From Pocillopora verrucosa (taxonomy: Eukaryota > Cnidaria > Anthozoa > Scleractinia > Pocilloporidae), in the NCBI RefSeq assembly GCF_036669915.1, contig NC_089314.1:31804134-31868133 (forward strand): a stretch of DNA of 64,000 nucleotides. Direction: 5' to 3'. The stretch's first letter is position 1. The number at the start of each line of letters is the position of its first letter. This document shows positions 37,040 through 48,833 of this stretch, piece after piece. Position numbers and translations under genes: made by a program. The notes beneath the pieces were generated by a model. The model worked only from the letters and a program-made list of their open reading frames with translations, searched no databases and had not been told where the DNA came from.

Positions 37040-38213
37040 GTTTTGTTTCGCATACATAGTTCATCTATATATATCACTATTTATATATAAGAATTACTTT
37101 CTATTATGCAATATCTTCCTCAGCCAATAAATGAAATCGATGAGGACCGAGAACAGGCAGTCTGCAATCAGCTGAACTTTTGCTTTTTTAGCGACGTCAT
37201 TTAGGGAAAAGGAGAAGACAGGACGGCAGTTCAGCCCTCTGCAGTCTTAATCAGTGATTTTGGAGGAAATTATGGAACGACTCTCTTCTGCTTGTAATAA
37301 GGTGAAAGGGGCAATTGATAAGTAAACTAAACTTGTCACTAGGAAAGAAATATTGGTATCAAAGAAGTGTTAGTTACAATGGGAAGGAAAATTCTGAGAG
37401 AAACTAGAAAAAGAGATTCTGCCACTTGAGAAGTTATTGACTCTTGATACTGTTGGTTCTTTCATTTAATTTTTCGTAAGGATAGGCTTGAAACTCTTTC
37501 AAAGTGAATTGTTCTAACCACGCACAAAAAAGGACCCAAAAATAGGAATAAAAAGATGAATGAGAAAATACAATGTAGAGGAAATACATATTCATTATTA
37601 GACAAAAAAAGGTGAAGCATTTTACAGAGTATGCTTATGTTGACCTGTTTATTAATTACATTGAAATAGTAAATCAGTAGTATATCAAAAATGATAAATA
37701 AAATTACAAACTATCATTATCTTGATCCATATAAGTTCGAGTGAAGTGGACTAAAATCACACTGTCAAATAAATAATGATACAATTATAAAAATAATAGA
37801 AATAATATAAATAATGATAACAATAATAAACTTTAATTAAAGATGTTATGATACATAAGAGTATAAAAACTGATGAACCAAAGCACCATGTGAGCAAGTG
37901 TTGAGAAACTTAGTCAAGTATTACCAAATAAAGCATTAAACTATTAAAAGTATTGTGTTGGATATCAGTCAGGTAAAAGACCCTTAGGATCTTATATGTG
38001 GCAAAGATACGGCTAAATGGAGAAACTTCATTGTTGCCAAAGATTCCAAGGGAGGAGGTGAAAGACTTAAGTTAGGAATCTTTTTACCTTGACTGTCAAC
38101 TGCACAAACCCAATTTACCAAAAAATTATGGTGATTCACTTTTTCTTAACACTGCTCCAGCTGCAATAAATACCCCAAATGGTTCCCCACTAAAGTAACT
38201 GATTGACAGAAAT
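37040..38213. other. AT-rich spacer downstream of tRNA-Gly
   Basis: Strongly AT-rich with runs of ATAAT/ATAAAT low complexity (about 37770-37830). It should contain the TMPPE 3' untranslated region on the minus strand. Nothing else was recognised. Confidence 0.6.
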
Positions 38214-40400
38214 TCATAGCTTTGGGGTAGTTAATGAAAGCACAGTTATCTCTCCTACAGAGCCAATTCTCAAAGGTACAGCAGCAAAACATGTTCCTGA
38301 AGTAACATAAACATAACTTTCTTTATATTTATAAAGTCCAGCAAAAAATGGATTGAAAAAATATATCAGTATGTTCATGGGAAAGAACTGTCCTCCATGA
38401 GTGTGCCCTGACAATATCAAATCAATGTCCTGATACTGGTCCAATGCTTGCTGGGCAGCCTTTGGTTGGTGTGCCAAGAGAACTGTGAGAAACCTGCTGG
38501 ATCTGCCATTTAGGGCTTGTGACAACTTCATACCATGGTTCTGATACCTGCATTTATAAAATTAAATTTTGGTAAAGTTAGAATTGGCTTTACTAAAATG
38601 ACACAAAAAATGAAATACGAATAGTCATCCACCATCAATCATTATGTTTTCCATAATTTTACTTTAGAATTTCACGGATTTCTTTCTTCCACTTCTACAC
38701 TGATTGGTCCTATAAGACTGTAATGACTTTTAATCTCACTTCACTTAACTAAGAATTTCAAAGAAATCAAGTAAGAGTTTAATACACTCTTATAATCATG
38801 GGAAGGGGGGAAGTGGGGTGAGGTTTTTTATCAATTATGACCAAAGGTTTGAAACAATTAAACAATAATGCCCTGAATCACACAACAAGGTTGTGAGAAT
38901 AAAGGAAATGATCAGAAATTAAAGAAGCTCCTCTCCTTGTCAGCACCTTGGAGAACAGTGCAGAGAATATGCATTTTGATGTTAGAGAGTAAAGGGTAAG
39001 AATGTCACCTCATACGGTCAGCATCTGGATCATCTACTCCAGCAAGATATAATTTGTCTCCAGGACTGGCTTTGTTTGAAATAATAACATGCGAGTTGTG
39101 AAGAGGTTGAATTCCAAGTTGTTTGAGTTCCTCAAGCCATGCATCAGTATCTCCAGTGTAATATTCATGATTTCCTACCAATAATTAAAACAAACACTCA
39201 ATGACTACTCAACTTTCATGCTTAGGAACCAACTAACGTTAAGAACTAGCCTAACAGGTATCATATCACAGTTACTACAAAAAAAAATTATCAAGAAAAA
39301 CTGCCATAGTTTTAAAAAGTTTGTTCTCTCAGGCAATAGATTTCATATCTGCCATATGGACACTAGAGGCATTATATATTTCAGAGGACCTATGGACAAC
39401 AAGCTAGTGAACTCTACAAGCCATGTGCAAATACTTGGCAGCAGTATATGTTTATTTTTCAATTCATAGGTAGTGGTGTCATCAGATCTAAAAGCTTAGT
39501 CCAGTGTCCTTTCTCCCTGTGCAAATACACCCCCTCTTAATGCTAATCAATCATATTCCCCCCTCAATAATCGATCAACACACAGCAACAGAGTGCCAAC
39601 GTCTACATACCTGTAACAAAGTATGATCCGTACTTTGATCTCAGCTTCTTGAGAGGAAATACAACTTTTTTCAAGTTTGCCACGGTAGAATCCACCAGAT
39701 CTCCTGTAATGACGATGATATCCGGCTTCATAGCAGATACCATCTTCACAACTCTTTCGAGAGTATCTAATCCAACCAAAGGCCCGAGGTGAATATCTGA
39801 GAGTTGTACTACCGTAGTACCATCAAAAGATGCCGGTAGTTTAGAAAGAGGAACAGTAACCCGTCTTATTTTAGGCCCTTTGTAAGCCGTTGTTAACCCT
39901 TGTATGCAAAGAAGTAAAGAAAAAGTTGTAGCTATTATGGTTTTCCACTTGTCAGGATTGGGAATTCTAAAGCTGCACATTCGTAACAATCCAAAAACAA
40001 CGCTTAGTACCAATAAGTTAAAGAAAATCAAAATAAGAAGACCTAGACACGTAAATGCCAGCATGTTGATGAAGTAAGGCTCCACACTGATAAGCATTCG
40101 ACCAATGACAAAACTGAAGAAAGCAAGCCCAAGAAAAGTAGCGAGAACAACATACAAAATCCAGTGAGTGAAGACTAACACTCTTGAGTTCGAATGCCGG
40201 TTCGGAAGTAACACAGTTAGATTAATCCAAACATAACGCGAAATAGCGCCAAGTACCAAACAAAATACTAAAAGAAATTGAACTCTGAAAAGGATCATCT
40301 TCTTCTTTGGTTCCAGATCAATCACTACAGTTACAGCTATTGCTATAGCCAACAACATTGCGATTCCTCCAAACACACGGTAAATCCTCATGTCCGCCAT
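38214..40400 (-). CDS. TMPPE: Transmembrane protein with metallophosphoesterase domain
   Basis: Three exons, 40400-39611, 39174-39009, 38547-38214, with agreeing phases; 429 residues, close to the about 450 of vertebrate TMPPE. The N-terminal half has about five hydrophobic segments: about 11-29, 38-58, 74-103, 111-141 and 153-173. The calcineurin-like phosphoesterase domain follows, with all metal-ligand motifs present: D202-x-H204 in QLSDIHLG, GDLVD 233-237, GNHE 264-267 (split across an intron), His345 in LAHQP, and GHTHGGQ 366-372. The enzyme therefore looks competent for a two-metal hydrolase reaction; the physiological substrate of TMPPE is not known to me. The ATG at 40400 opens the first membrane segment and suits the family. 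Confidence 0.92.
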
Positions 40401-40782
40401 GATTAGATTCGTGCTTCATACCCAGTTTTCCTCGATTACTTCTCCTCCTGGACTCGATATGTTTTGTGATTTTTTTGAATTTATTAAACTTACAATGCAT
40501 ATGGTATATCATGAACAAGAACAATAATATTAGTTTAAGTATTTACGAAAAGTTGAGATTGTAGTATTGTCTGGAGTGAGATGATGTGATAGACGCTTCT
40601 TATTCAGGGTAGCCCATTCAGCTACGTGGCTGGTATTTAGAGGGGCCCTGATATTAAAACTAACAATACAGTAGTAGAAATTACAAATAACATATAAAAA
40701 CTAAAAGCTCATTAAGGTACAATGAAAAATTTAAAAAAATTGCATGCAGTCCTTCAGGGAAAAAGTTTAAAAATAGTAGTAA

Positions 40783-41022
40783 CTAAAACTTGTAAATTTT
40801 AATCCGATGCTTAGAATTCTGCAAGGACTCAATTTGCTTAATGGTTTGAGGCAAATTAAATAAGGTTGGTTGTGAACATCTAAATTTTCTCTTTCCCAAG
40901 CTTAGCTTTGGTGTGGGCAGATGAATATCGTCCTTCCTTCTTGTATCATATGACTGGAATTGGTTATTCTTGATAAAATAATCACTGAGGTACTCTGGCA
41001 CTAGGTTATTTAAACATTTCAA
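40783..41022 (-). pseudogene. Non-LTR retrotransposon fragment (C-terminal tail of reverse transcriptase ORF)
   Basis: About 80 codons with the typical C-terminal tail of LINE-type reverse transcriptase proteins: CLNNLVPEYLSDYF, then a TRR..IHLPTPKLSLGKRKFR segment and an LFNLP near-match to the usual LWNSLP. The rest of the element is absent on this strand. It is a dead 5'-truncated remnant. Confidence 0.75.
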
Positions 41023-41064
41023 AACTATAATAAATTTGATCTTTTTCTTGGAACAGTTTCCAAG

Positions 41065-41480
41065 TCAGACAAGCCTAACGCCTCGATAGCCTAGTCAGAG
41101 CTATCTCTTCTGATAATGATATGATAGAGCGAGCAGTTCAAGTGCACCTGGCCTCATTCCTCACCAAAAATGCCGTTCTGTCGGAACACCAATCAGGGTT
41201 TCGCAAACGTCATTCCACAAAAACTGCTGTTCCGAATCTTTCAGGCTACATCTTAGAACGCATGGACAAACAGATAATGACAGGGGCTGTCTTAAAGAAG
41301 GCATGTCACCTCGTAAATTACCAGTGCCTCCTAAACAAATAGAGCACTATGGAGTCCGAGGTCTGGGTCATGAGTTGTTCAAGAAGTACCTCCGAGGCAT
41401 TACTCACACTCAAGGAGTAAAGTACGAGTGCAACTTATCATCCAGTCCAACACTCTACTGTTACAATAACATTTATTTTC
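41065..41480 (+). pseudogene. Decayed non-LTR reverse transcriptase fragment
   Basis: Part of the reverse transcriptase palm/fingers region can be read through frameshifts and stops: IERAVQVHLASFLTKN, LSEHQSGFRKRHST, ILERMDKQIMTGAV, then after a stop IEHYGVRGLGHELFKKYL. The FxDLxKAFD motif is broken and the YxDD region is missing. It is non-functional and points opposite to the neighbouring fragment at 40783-41022. Confidence 0.8.
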
Positions 41481-41529
41481 TGGAAGTACGAAGTATAAAC
41501 ACAAGAATACCTCATCGATGTAATTGAAG

Positions 41530-43609
41530 TGTTTAATAAGAAATAAGACGAAGGAAATCTGCTGCTTGATTTCTTAATGCACACTTAGAACTTTCGCAAG
41601 GCGGCCGACAAACAGCTTGTCAGAGGGAACGCTTCAATTGATCAATGAATGATTTGACAACTGAAAACAATGGGAAACGCCTCCGAAAAAAAATTGATTC
41701 GCTTGTTCTCGTTTATGAGCGGAACAGTGTAGTTTTGTTCAATATATCTTTGGGATTGTTCAAGTTAGTGGGATGGGGTTGGGGTTAACTAGGTTCGAGT
41801 CTGCAGGGTTCCACTGTATCACCAAAAAGAATGATAGTAATATAAATATTTCTCAAAAATACTGAAATAGCAATATCATTTGATTTGTGCAACTCACAAA
41901 AGACCTAAGCAAGGTTTTAAATCTCTTTCAAGGCCTGCTTTTGTAAGTATAATGTTTCCTAAGAGATAAGTAAAGTTCTTATTCCACACAAATATTGCAA
42001 GTCAGTTGGCACATTAGACCCCGTGAAAAGTAGCAAATGGAGTTTCTTGCATGTTAGCCTATCACATTTTTGTGTGAAGGGATAAACCCATTTGTTAACG
42101 ACCCTTTTAAATACCTTTTTTGGCCATAACCAGAGCAGCAATTGTTTGAAATCATATGTTCTGTTTTCTGCCATTTATGAGTGTGTGGATAGTATAGTAA
42201 ACTGTCTCTAACCATCTTGCCAATGAGGTCTTTAATTTCCAAAATCTTGCCATCAAGTTCTTGAATTTTTAAAATCCCTTCAGCTTAGCTTAGGTTACTG
42301 GCTATATTTTGTAAGCGGAAGAGAGAGTTTGTGATTCGCAATTCAGGTTATTGCATTGTGAAAAAATTGATGATACTTAGGCTAGGTTTTATTACTAATG
42401 TAATTCACCACAATGAAAATCCAAAAATTTTAATATAATTTAAACTGCCACTCTTGAAGCAAATTGATCTATGAGATCAAAACTGGATCGAATCTATGAG
42501 TAACTGAAAACTACATGTTTATATTATAAATAACTCCACCACACTGAACCAACAGTTAAATCTACAATAGTTTTAGTTACTTTTTACTTGTTCTCATATT
42601 TCTGGCACCATTTCACCCAGTGAAATAACACAAATTTTTAAATTTGTAGTGCTTTATTTCAACCATATAAATTTACTTTTTTAATTTAACTTAAGGTTAT
42701 CAAAATAATGAAATACCCTAAACTATATGATTGGATATGCTATATCTTTAGATATCACTGAAAACTTTATCAAAAACCTTATTTAAATTTATGTGGTCAG
42801 TTCATACTTTTGATACCCATATTCCTTAAAGGATTTAGCCAATATTAGTATTTTATACATTAAATAAATCCAAAAAATGTGATATGTTTGAAAATCAAAA
42901 GCCTTTGGAATACCTTCTGTAACTCATAAAACATATATTGAGAATTGAATGCAGTCCTTTTTCATCTACACAAGATTTTCAGTATAACTGAACTAACTAT
43001 CCTAGAGAGAAAGAATTAAAATCAGAGCATTATTTGGTTTACTTGTATGACATAACAACTGAAATAAGTTATCTAAGACCCATAACATGAGATTACATAA
43101 ATTTAAAAGCACTTTAGTGGACTAGTTTTTAATCAATCAAACTAACTCAGACTAACATTTTTTCCAATACTGCAAGGCAATTATCAAAATTTGACAAAGG
43201 AGTAGAAAAATTCCCTGCATTTCTTCAATGCTTAAGTGCTACTTTCAATGATCACTGATCTGAGCCAGCTCACTGAAAGATCAACATTATAAAGTTTTAA
43301 ACCATTGCACATGATCACACTTGATCAAGGAATCTGCAAATTGTTCAAATCTCATCATGATGTTTCAAATCTTGGAGAACAGATCCTAAACAAACCATTT
43401 AAACTAGAAATAATTGGTATGTTTGTGTTGGAAACTTCCACATCAAAAAGGATAGCAAGTGTACTAAAAAGGACTAAAATTGTACTTGTAAAATGGGCCA
43501 GTAGTTAATAATTAGCAGTTGCCATATGTTTCCTTTAAGGGACATGAAAACTTTTGATTCCAACAATGCAAATAGTTTTCCCATTCTATCCTCAAAGGAG
43601 CAAAAGTTA
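41530..43609. other. AT-rich spacer downstream of the BTB-kelch gene
   Basis: About 2 kb of AT-rich sequence with short random frames only. It probably carries the 3' untranslated region of the minus-strand BTB-kelch gene at its right end. No RNA gene or clear element was seen. Confidence 0.55.
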
Positions 43610-46325
43610 TCAAGACTGCTGTCCATGCTTTAAAAAAGAATGCCTCATTTGCTGTGCCAAATTTTCAGTTGAACCAGACTTTTGGGACTCTTCAGGAATC
43701 AGTTTTTCAATCATTTTGCGAGGAAAGTTACAGAAAGCTGTTCTGGCTGCTGCAGGTGTTGGTAGTGACCTTATTATTGACCATGTGTTTGTGGCCACAT
43801 CATAACATTCCACAGAGCTGGTGGCTAATCCATTCCCACTCCATCCACCACAAACATAGATCTTACGATTCAGCACAGCCACACCTGCTTGATAACGTGG
43901 AGCACTCAGTGATGCCATAAAATTCCATACATTGTCATCAAGATCTAGGGCTTCACATGTTGGCATGAATGTGTTACCATGGTAGCCACCAATAACATAA
44001 ATTTTGTTGTCAACAACAGCAGCCATAGCATCTTCCCGTCGTTCTATGATTGGAGCCACAACTGAGGATGATGTTAATAAACAAAGACTTTTAAATATAA
44101 AGATATCTGGGACTTTTAAGATATACTCATTGTTTATGAGGTATTTCATATGCTATTTTCTTTAAGTATTGTTCAATGTGGTGTACCATGAATTGGACTA
44201 GTTTAGTTAAAAGTTGCCAGATCAATATCAGTATCTTGGCAAATGTGCACCTACCCCTCCCCTCGCCAAACATTTACCCTAGCTTGATATCAGTTGACTG
44301 TTGTTGGGGTAGGGGAGGGGCAGTTGAGCAGTTGCTCAGATACTGACATTGATCCAAGTTTCCAGATGCCCTTTTAAAATACACTTACTATGTAAAATTG
44401 TACAATAGTACTATAAGTTTATCAAAAGATACATTTGCAGGTTGTTTGGTAGCATGTTACAGGGCCTATTTCATAGTTAACCCCAGCAACTTCTTACCTC
44501 CTAAAGACCAAACATCAGTGCCTGGATTATACATTTCCACAGAACTCAAGTAATTATTTCCATCATAGCCACTTATGACGTAGATACAATGACCTTCCGT
44601 CACAACACAGGCACCATCACGCTGGTTGTTCATTGGTGCCACAAACCTCCACTCGTCTTTCTTTGGATCATAACATTCCACGGTTCTTCTCATGAAAAAA
44701 ATATATAAAAGTGAGATTACAAGAAAAGGGTTGGTCACCATGCTAAGTATGGTTTGATTAGGCTTGAATAACACTGTAGTCGGTTTCATGGCTTATTACT
44801 TCCTACAGTATGTATCTCCTTCTAAGTTGAAAACGTACAAAATTCAAAATGGAAACCAATAAATACTCTAAAATTTACAAATTAAAAACTGTATTTTATA
44901 CGAGAACATGACCTGACCCAAATTTGTCTAGGGGTGGGTAGAGGGTAAAAGGGCAAGCTTGATGCTTCGAATGAAGGCTTATTACAGGGAGGAGGCCTAT
45001 CAGAACATTTACTGTTAAGTAATTGTATCTAAATATAAGGCTTGAGTTTATATCGTTTTCTTCTGGACTTCTTCGGTTGGGTTCCTCCCCAGACACATGT
45101 ATTTCTGGGCCAGCTTATAGAACAACTTCATTTGCACCAAGCCTTACCGTATGGGTGATTTCCCATCATATCCACCAACAGCATAAAGAAGTCCATTCAG
45201 AGCTACCAAACCAATATTACTGCGAGGCACATTCATTGGTGCTGTGAGATTCCATTCATTAAGATCTGAATCATAACATTCGCATGTATTCATTCTCTTC
45301 CACTCTTTACTTCCACCCACTATATACACAAATTTGCCCATGGATTCAAGACCTGCACAGTGCCGTGTACTTGGGCGTGAGATGTTGTGCCATGCATCAC
45401 TCTCTGCTTCATAAATAGCACATGTTGGTCCTGCAACTGTCAGAAGAACACTAACTGTTCGCAAACATCTTCTAGGGATTTGCCATTTGAAAGGCTCAGT
45501 TTCTGTCATTGATTCAGCTAATTTTGTGGGAGAGTAGATGTATTGTCTTGCTTTAGAAATGATTTCCTGAACCTCTGGGTTTTCTGTAACCAAATCATCA
45601 GTGGCAATAATTTCATCAAAGTATTCAGGATTAACTTGAGGGAGACGAATCTTTTCCAAAAGTGACGGAAAGTGCTTCACCCGTTCCTCTCGATTGTGTT
45701 CCACCCATTTCAGTAACAGTTCGTACAAGTCTTGCTCACGTGTTATTACAATTTCATCATCAATCAAAAGATCGCTCAGATCTGAAGCAGGCAGCATCAA
45801 AAACTCTTCACAATTTGCAGCTTCCATAAAATTTTCCTCGATAAAAGTAGTTGCTCGGTTCATTAGATCATTGCAGTTGAATTTATCCGACAGAGCACGA
45901 ATTCCCCAGCAATTACCCAAAGCGAGACGATCTTGAATAAATTTGCAGCAAGTTTGAGTAACAAACTCGAGCAAAAGTAAACACGAACCACAGAACACAT
46001 CTTCGACGTTTTCCTCGGTGATTAAAATCTCACCTCGGTATATGAAATCCAGGAGAATTTCCATTGCAGTGGCAGTGATTTCTTCAACAGAGACTTTATC
46101 ACTCGTGGTGGCCATGTGTCCGCTAAACATGGCCATGAAATAGTCTGAGTTAGCAGCTAGCACATTTCGGTGGGCAGGGAACTCTTTGCCCTCTACGACA
46201 AGCACGACATCTGTCAAAACAGAATGGACTCGCATTCGCGAGATTCGTTTTAGGATATATGTGTTGTGAGTTTCATCAACAGAACGCAAGGAAGTTTCTT
46301 GTTTAAACACGTCATCCAAGGCCAT
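43610..46325 (-). CDS. BTB-BACK-kelch protein (KLHL family, cullin-3 adaptor type)
   Basis: Three exons, 46325-45148, 44685-44498, 44061-43610, with agreeing phases; 605 residues, the usual KLHL length. The BTB domain spans about 28-133 (DVVLVVEGKEFPAHRNVLAANSDYF read in part). The BACK domain is at about 138-240. Six kelch repeats run from about 295 to 575: YIVGG, YAVGGYDG, YVISGYDG, YVIGGYHG, YVCGGWSG and a first/last blade closing the propeller. In this family the BTB/BACK part binds cullin-3 and the propeller selects the ubiquitination substrate. I cannot assign a specific KLHL number. The acceptor at 44686 was chosen because it gives the normal GYDG-x5-TVE spacing; using the alternative AG three bases upstream would add one Arg. 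Confidence 0.92.
44220..44354. mobile_element. Palindromic MITE-like element, copy A
   Basis: A 135-bp inverted repeat bounded by GATCAATATCAGTATC and its near complement GATACTGACATTGATC. The inner arms CTACCCCTCCCC and GGGGAGGGG pair. It sits in the second intron of the BTB-kelch gene. The same family recurs at 47230-47365. Confidence 0.85.
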
Positions 46326-48833
46326 TTTGGTACACTACAGCTTTTCACGTTTACGACGCTGACACGTCACAAACTTACCGTCGCAATCTTATCATATTGA
46401 GAAGCAAAACATTTTATCCATAGATTGAAAGCAGCAAACAATCCCTAGGAAGTAATTTTTGATGCAAATAGCTAGGTTTAGAGCGACTCTCAAATGAAGT
46501 TTTTGAAAATGAAACGAACAGAGGGCAAGGAGCGCAAACGCAGAGATTGTGCTGGTTTTTCACGTAATTTGCACATAGTGTCTTCAACGTGACTACTCCA
46601 TCAAGAGTGGTCGGGTCACGCCCTGTTTCTCAAAAGATGCTTTACCACTCGTAAAAAGGGAAAAAGCCTTAAGTCTACTCAGATATAGTGCTCATTTAAT
46701 TGGTCAAAGAGTGGCGAGATTCTAAGACTGCAGCAGTCATCTCACAACTCTCCTTCGAATTTGAAAAATCTGCGAGGATCTATGAGAACCCGATGCAATC
46801 TGACGAAAGTACACGACTCTAAACTGGCCAGCTCAATGTAAAGAAATCTCTACCCGGGAAATGCATTTCTTTGTAATATTTGACAAATTGGGACTCCTCC
46901 TTTCATGAGTTTCCAACACAATCGGACGATTTACTTAAGGTTACTTCCCACCTTCCGAGGCTGTAAAAATCGATTTTTCTTTTATTCGACTAAACTGTAT
47001 TCAAACAGTTAACTTAACGTTTCCATTAACAAAATTTGTGGAATTATTTAGAAAGCGAATTTTCAAATAAAAGTTCATAAATCAGAAAGGTTTCATAATC
47101 ACGGACCTGTGCGAATCTCCCGGGGGAATTTTCGCGGTAACCACTCATGTTTGGGCTCGTTTTTCATATTATTTCCATATTCTGTTTACATGGCGCACTT
47201 GACAAAATTCACGCTTGGAAGCTCTTTGGGATCAATATCAGTATCTCAGCGACTGCCCACCTACCCCTCCCCTAACCCATCATTAACCTTATGTTGTTGT
47301 CAATTAACTGTTGTTGAGTTAGGGGAGGGGTAGGTGGGCAGTTGCCCATATACTGATGTCAGATCTGCTCTTTGTTTATGGAAAAATCTTTGCTCGTGGA
47401 AAAATCAAAAGCGAAAGAAAGTCCTATGTAAAAAAATTAATAAAAGAAATAAAGAAGGCCCAAAGAAGAAAGAAAGAGTACCATTCTGTTAAGAAAGGAA
47501 AACATTCCTTTGTATTCCTTTGTGGAAGCGACCGGTACGACACAGTTCCACGCTGGCGTCCAGATTTCTAACAAAGAAGTCACCGTCAAACCAAAATTTT
47601 CCATACATAATGCTAAAAACGAGGTTTCCTTTTCTTTATGCAAGTACTAGCCTTGATACGAGAACATTAACAATCGCCTGGAAACGTAATTTTGAAAGCT
47701 GTATGTCGATTCGTTGCAATCAGAGTATCGAAGAGTATCGAAAGTCTGACACACTTTTGTTGATCGATGCCTTGTGAATAAGACTGCGCAGCCATTTTGC
47801 TCGTGCTGCGGCATCCGATACCTGGTAAATTCAATAGAAGAACCCTCGGTAGTTTCTCGCCTTACCGGCTCCTAACACTTCCTCTAAAAAAATCGCTTAA
47901 ATCATATTTTCATCGTAAACTGCAGTTATTAAGCTTTCTTCCGATGTATAGTTTGCTAGGATTTTAGTGAAAATAGTGCGCGTGCGAATTTTTTCCTGAA
48001 GGATACCCGCGAAAGTGGGAAGTAACCTTAACTCCACATCATCAACTGATACAAGGAGGGGGTGCGTTACAAAGGGGAAAAAATGTTGATATTGCCAAAG
48101 CGTGGAATCATTGGTACACCCTCTGCTCTGCTTTGTTTGTATGTTTTGGCCTAACATTGATTTTGAGGTATGCTGGGATATCAAGATACATTTATATGTA
48201 TATATATGCATCACAAAAATAACTCTCGGTTCCTGACGTTTAGAAATTTTTTTCGACCATGGACTTAGATGAACAACAGAAGATAAAAAAATAACATGGC
48301 ACTGAAAACAGTATAGCCTCACCGCTAAAAATGAAATTGGCGTTTTTAATATTCTAACAACCACGTCAGGCATTGTACCTAAATATGGACTTGAGACAAA
48401 TATTATAATCATTTCCTACCTACACTAAGTCTACACGGCAAAATGTCAGCTAATTACAACCACAACAACATACGCCTCAGGAATGTTCCGCATTACAGAA
48501 AAAATGTACAAAAACACAGCGGTGCGGCCACCGCCTACTCATCTCTCACACGTTAAAAAATTATTACGGTGACTGCAATTGAGAGGTTCATTTCGTACTG
48601 TTATTCACTTCGCACGGTGAAGAGTTTTCTGAAAAATTTGCCAAATCTGTCTATGAAAGGGTTATACTTAGGGGTCTGAAGAATTTCTTTCTTACCCAGA
48701 TTATTTTCAAAAATTTTTTGTTCGCAAGTGAAGGAAGTGCAGCCAGCACTGTCATACAACAACTTCCTCAGTTGGAGAAATTTTTCAGAGGCCCGGAGTA
48801 GAATCGAAGCGGATTTTGACGAGAGGATATTTA
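46326..48833. other. Spacer between the BTB-kelch gene and TAF4
   Basis: Both flanking genes are on the minus strand, so this holds the BTB-kelch promoter (right of 46325) and the TAF4 3' untranslated region (left of 48834). It carries copy B of the palindromic element (47230-47365). Open frames in 47.3-48.4 kb are Lys-rich or low-complexity and show no family. Confidence 0.6.
47230..47365. mobile_element. Palindromic MITE-like element, copy B
   Basis: A 136-bp inverted repeat starting GATCAATATCAGTATC and ending ATACTGATGTCAGATC. Long inner arms pair well: GCCCACCTACCCCTCCCCTAA with TTAGGGGAGGGGTAGGTGGGC. It is clearly the same family as 44220-44354 and has better-paired arms. It is non-coding and lies about 0.9 kb upstream of the BTB-kelch start. 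Confidence 0.87.

Noticed and set aside
47897-48412. 171-codon minus-strand frame between the BTB-kelch gene and TAF4
   Set aside because: Composition looks random, no domain or splice context; likely chance in the TAF4 3' flank.
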